Shown piece by piece: positions 40,185-41,153 of a stretch of DNA of 41,153 bases (positions are counted from its first letter, which is position 1; each line of letters starts with the position of its first letter). A model generated the notes under the pieces. It was given only the letters and a program-made list of their open reading frames with translations, searched no databases and was not told where the DNA came from. This stretch comes from a virus, in IMG/VR virus record IMGVR_UViG_3300028025_001978, positions 1-41,153 of that record. One strand, 5' to 3'. The position numbers and the translations under genes are program-made.

Positions 40185-40348
40185 TGTACCCAATTGACGA
40201 TTCAGAAGCAGAGGAGATCAAGTCTGAGGCTCGTCACCTCAGACGCTACCGAAACCTTTTGGCTAACCACCCCGACTGCCGTGACCCCGACCACCCAACC
40301 TGTGAACTCTGTGAGGAGAATGATGATGACTCAAATGACACTGATTGA
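40184..40348 (+). CDS. Small zinc-ribbon-like early protein, copy 2
   Basis: This is a 54-residue counterpart of 7245-7400. The N-terminal MYPIDDSEAEEIK and the HPDCRDPDHPTCELC cluster are kept, and the acidic tail is different and slightly longer. Its end overlaps the extra gene starting at 40326 by 23 bases. Confidence 0.7.
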   Translation: MYPIDDSEAEEIKSEARHLRRYRNLLANHPDCRDPDHPTCELCEENDDDSNDTD

Positions 40349-40574
40349 TTTGCACCTCATGTCAGAAGATGACAAATTACCAACTGATGTTGCATTCAAA
40401 ATTGTTGGTGGTCGCACCATTTATAAGCACATTGGATGGATGTGGAGACAATCCGACAAGCAAATTTATCTCAATAAATATGATTGGGACTTTGAAAATG
40501 AAGAGCGTCATAGACGCTACTTGGATGACAACACAATGATTCAAGTTCTGCAACTAAGTGAGGTATCACAATGA
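40326..40574 (+). CDS. Extra early gene found only in copy 2
   Basis: This 82-residue protein begins MTQMTLIDLHLMSEDDKLPT and includes GGRTIYKHIGWMWRQSDKQI. It uses the GAGGAG ribosome site and the ATGATGATGAC start that in copy 1 serve the 30-residue membrane protein, and its stop overlaps that gene's new start (ATGA). It has clearly been inserted at, or deleted from, that start codon. Function is unknown. Confidence 0.7.
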   Translation: MTQMTLIDLHLMSEDDKLPTDVAFKIVGGRTIYKHIGWMWRQSDKQIYLNKYDWDFENEERHRRYLDDNTMIQVLQLSEVSQ

Positions 40575-40663
40575 CGCTTAAAGAAATATTCCAAGCCACC
40601 CTAGTGGGCTTGATTCTGGCTGTGCCTTTCCTGATTGAGATTGCAAAGGAGTTAGTGAAATGA
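40571..40663 (+). CDS. 30-residue single-pass membrane protein, copy 2
   Basis: This is the same micropeptide as 7390-7482 with one substitution (S17 to A). It starts on ATGA overlap with the extra gene and ends on ATGA overlap with the next. Survival of a 30-residue frame in both arrangements supports it as a real gene. Confidence 0.7.
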   Translation: MTLKEIFQATLVGLILAVPFLIEIAKELVK

Positions 40664-40911
40664 CACCACTACAAGACTTCTGCCAAGAGCCTCGCACTAT
40701 GGAAGAGTTGGTAGAGGGTGGGTTCAAACCTAACAGCGTCTATAGCGCAGTCAAAAAGAATGAACTCAAGAACATCAAGGCAACAGATGATTGGGGGCGC
40801 AGAACGCATGGTAAGGGCTTATTCCTCTCAACAGTCACCATTGCCCCCATGAACTTCACCGCCTTGCAACACGCATGGAATTCACCACAACCACAAGGAG
40901 AGACAGCATGA
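40660..40911 (+). CDS. Small early protein, possibly DNA-binding, copy 2
   Basis: This is an 83-residue counterpart of 7479-7730 with few substitutions (D16 to E, A19 to G, G34 to N and the last residue). Coupling by ATGA is kept on both sides. Function is unknown. Confidence 0.7.
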   Translation: MTPLQDFCQEPRTMEELVEGGFKPNSVYSAVKKNELKNIKATDDWGRRTHGKGLFLSTVTIAPMNFTALQHAWNSPQPQGETA

Positions 40912-41153
40912 CCATCGAAAAAGAACTTGAAGAACTCATCACCAAGATTGCGCCTAGCAAGGACATCGCTGGTGGCTTTATGAGTCGTGACCAGATCATT
41001 CAACTCATCCGCAAGGTGGCAACTGACGCATCCCTGATTGGGTACTGCCACGCTGAGAAGTTGACCAGAGAACGCATGGAAAAGAAACTGAAGATGGTTG
41101 AACAGGAACTCACCATCATCAAAGAAGAACTCAAAGACGCTGAGTTGGAACTG
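40908..41153 (+). CDS. Coiled-coil early protein, copy 2, cut by the window end
   Basis: These are the first 82 codons of the counterpart of 7727-7990 (87 residues). The frame is open to the last base of the window, so about five residues and the stop are missing. The E/K-rich coiled coil is unchanged. Confidence 0.75.
   Translation, partial: MTIEKELEELITKIAPSKDIAGGFMSRDQIIQLIRKVATDASLIGYCHAEKLTRERMEKKLKMVEQELTIIKEELKDAELEL

Larger units (their letters stand above)
33322..41153. repeat. Diverged long direct repeat, copy 2
   Basis: This is the second copy of the module at 31-7972. Gene order and lengths are the same from the origin to the rightward promoter. It differs in the first two rightward genes, carries an extra 82-residue gene at 40326, and has a shorter 34593-34746 spacer. 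The repeat is cut by the window end inside the coiled-coil early gene, so its true length is unknown. Confidence 0.93.

Noticed and set aside
1-41153. Exact terminal redundancy or packaging ends
   Set aside because: The repeated segments are clearly non-identical and contain different genes, so they cannot be the direct terminal repeats of a single phage molecule.
1-41153. CRISPR array, tRNA genes or integrase with att sites
   Set aside because: No regularly spaced repeats, cloverleaf-like sequences or tyrosine/serine recombinase motifs were seen on either strand.

Overview
This window is tailed-phage DNA. It carries a complete short-tailed (podovirus-like, P22-style) head, tail and lysis gene set, a compact replication and recombination module and an early regulatory switch. 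No ribosomal, tRNA or host metabolic genes were seen, and neither were an integrase, a DNA polymerase or CRISPR. Moderate GC and gene families common in environmental phages suggest an uncultured phage of a freshwater Gram-negative (proteobacterial) host. That host call is inference only.

Layout, left to right. 1-457 is a non-coding, origin-like region with three perfect DnaA-box sequences. 458-6391 is a leftward operon: HTH regulator, RuvC-like resolvase, small protein, Cas4-like nuclease, SSB-like protein, terminator, primase-helicase and two unknowns. 6402-6511 is a divergent promoter region. 6552-9555 is a rightward run of about 14 tightly coupled small early genes. 9509-33148 is a leftward late block. 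Read in its direction of transcription it holds small and large terminase, portal, tail-fibre genes (one with a collagen-like stretch), scaffold, major capsid, decoration-like and small head genes, an HNH homing endonuclease, P22 gp4-like and gp10-like tail proteins, a collar-type fibre, a cupin, three ejection-type proteins, and a lysis cassette of holin-like, lipoprotein, Rz/Rz1 and M15 peptidase genes.

33149-41153 then repeats the origin, the leftward replication operon, the promoter region and the start of the rightward operon as a second, diverged copy. From 1635 to 6511 the two copies stay in register with no net indel (constant offset of 33112), and the proteins are nearly identical. 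In the rightward operon they become mosaic, with unrelated or chimeric genes between conserved blocks. One genome unit is therefore about 33.3 kb and the window holds about 1.24 units. Because the overlap is not identical, it is not simple terminal redundancy of one clone. It is either an assembly that ran around a circular or concatemeric genome from one strain into a relative, or a real tandem or merodiploid arrangement.

Functional picture (inference): host DnaA may open the origin. The primase-helicase, SSB-like protein, Cas4-like nuclease and RuvC-like resolvase support replication and recombination with the host polymerase. A small HTH repressor, translated from a near-leaderless mRNA, probably controls its own promoter through a palindrome overlapping the -10 box. 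On a circular map almost everything is read leftward from that switch, except the 3-kb rightward early operon, and the two transcripts converge at 9509-9555.
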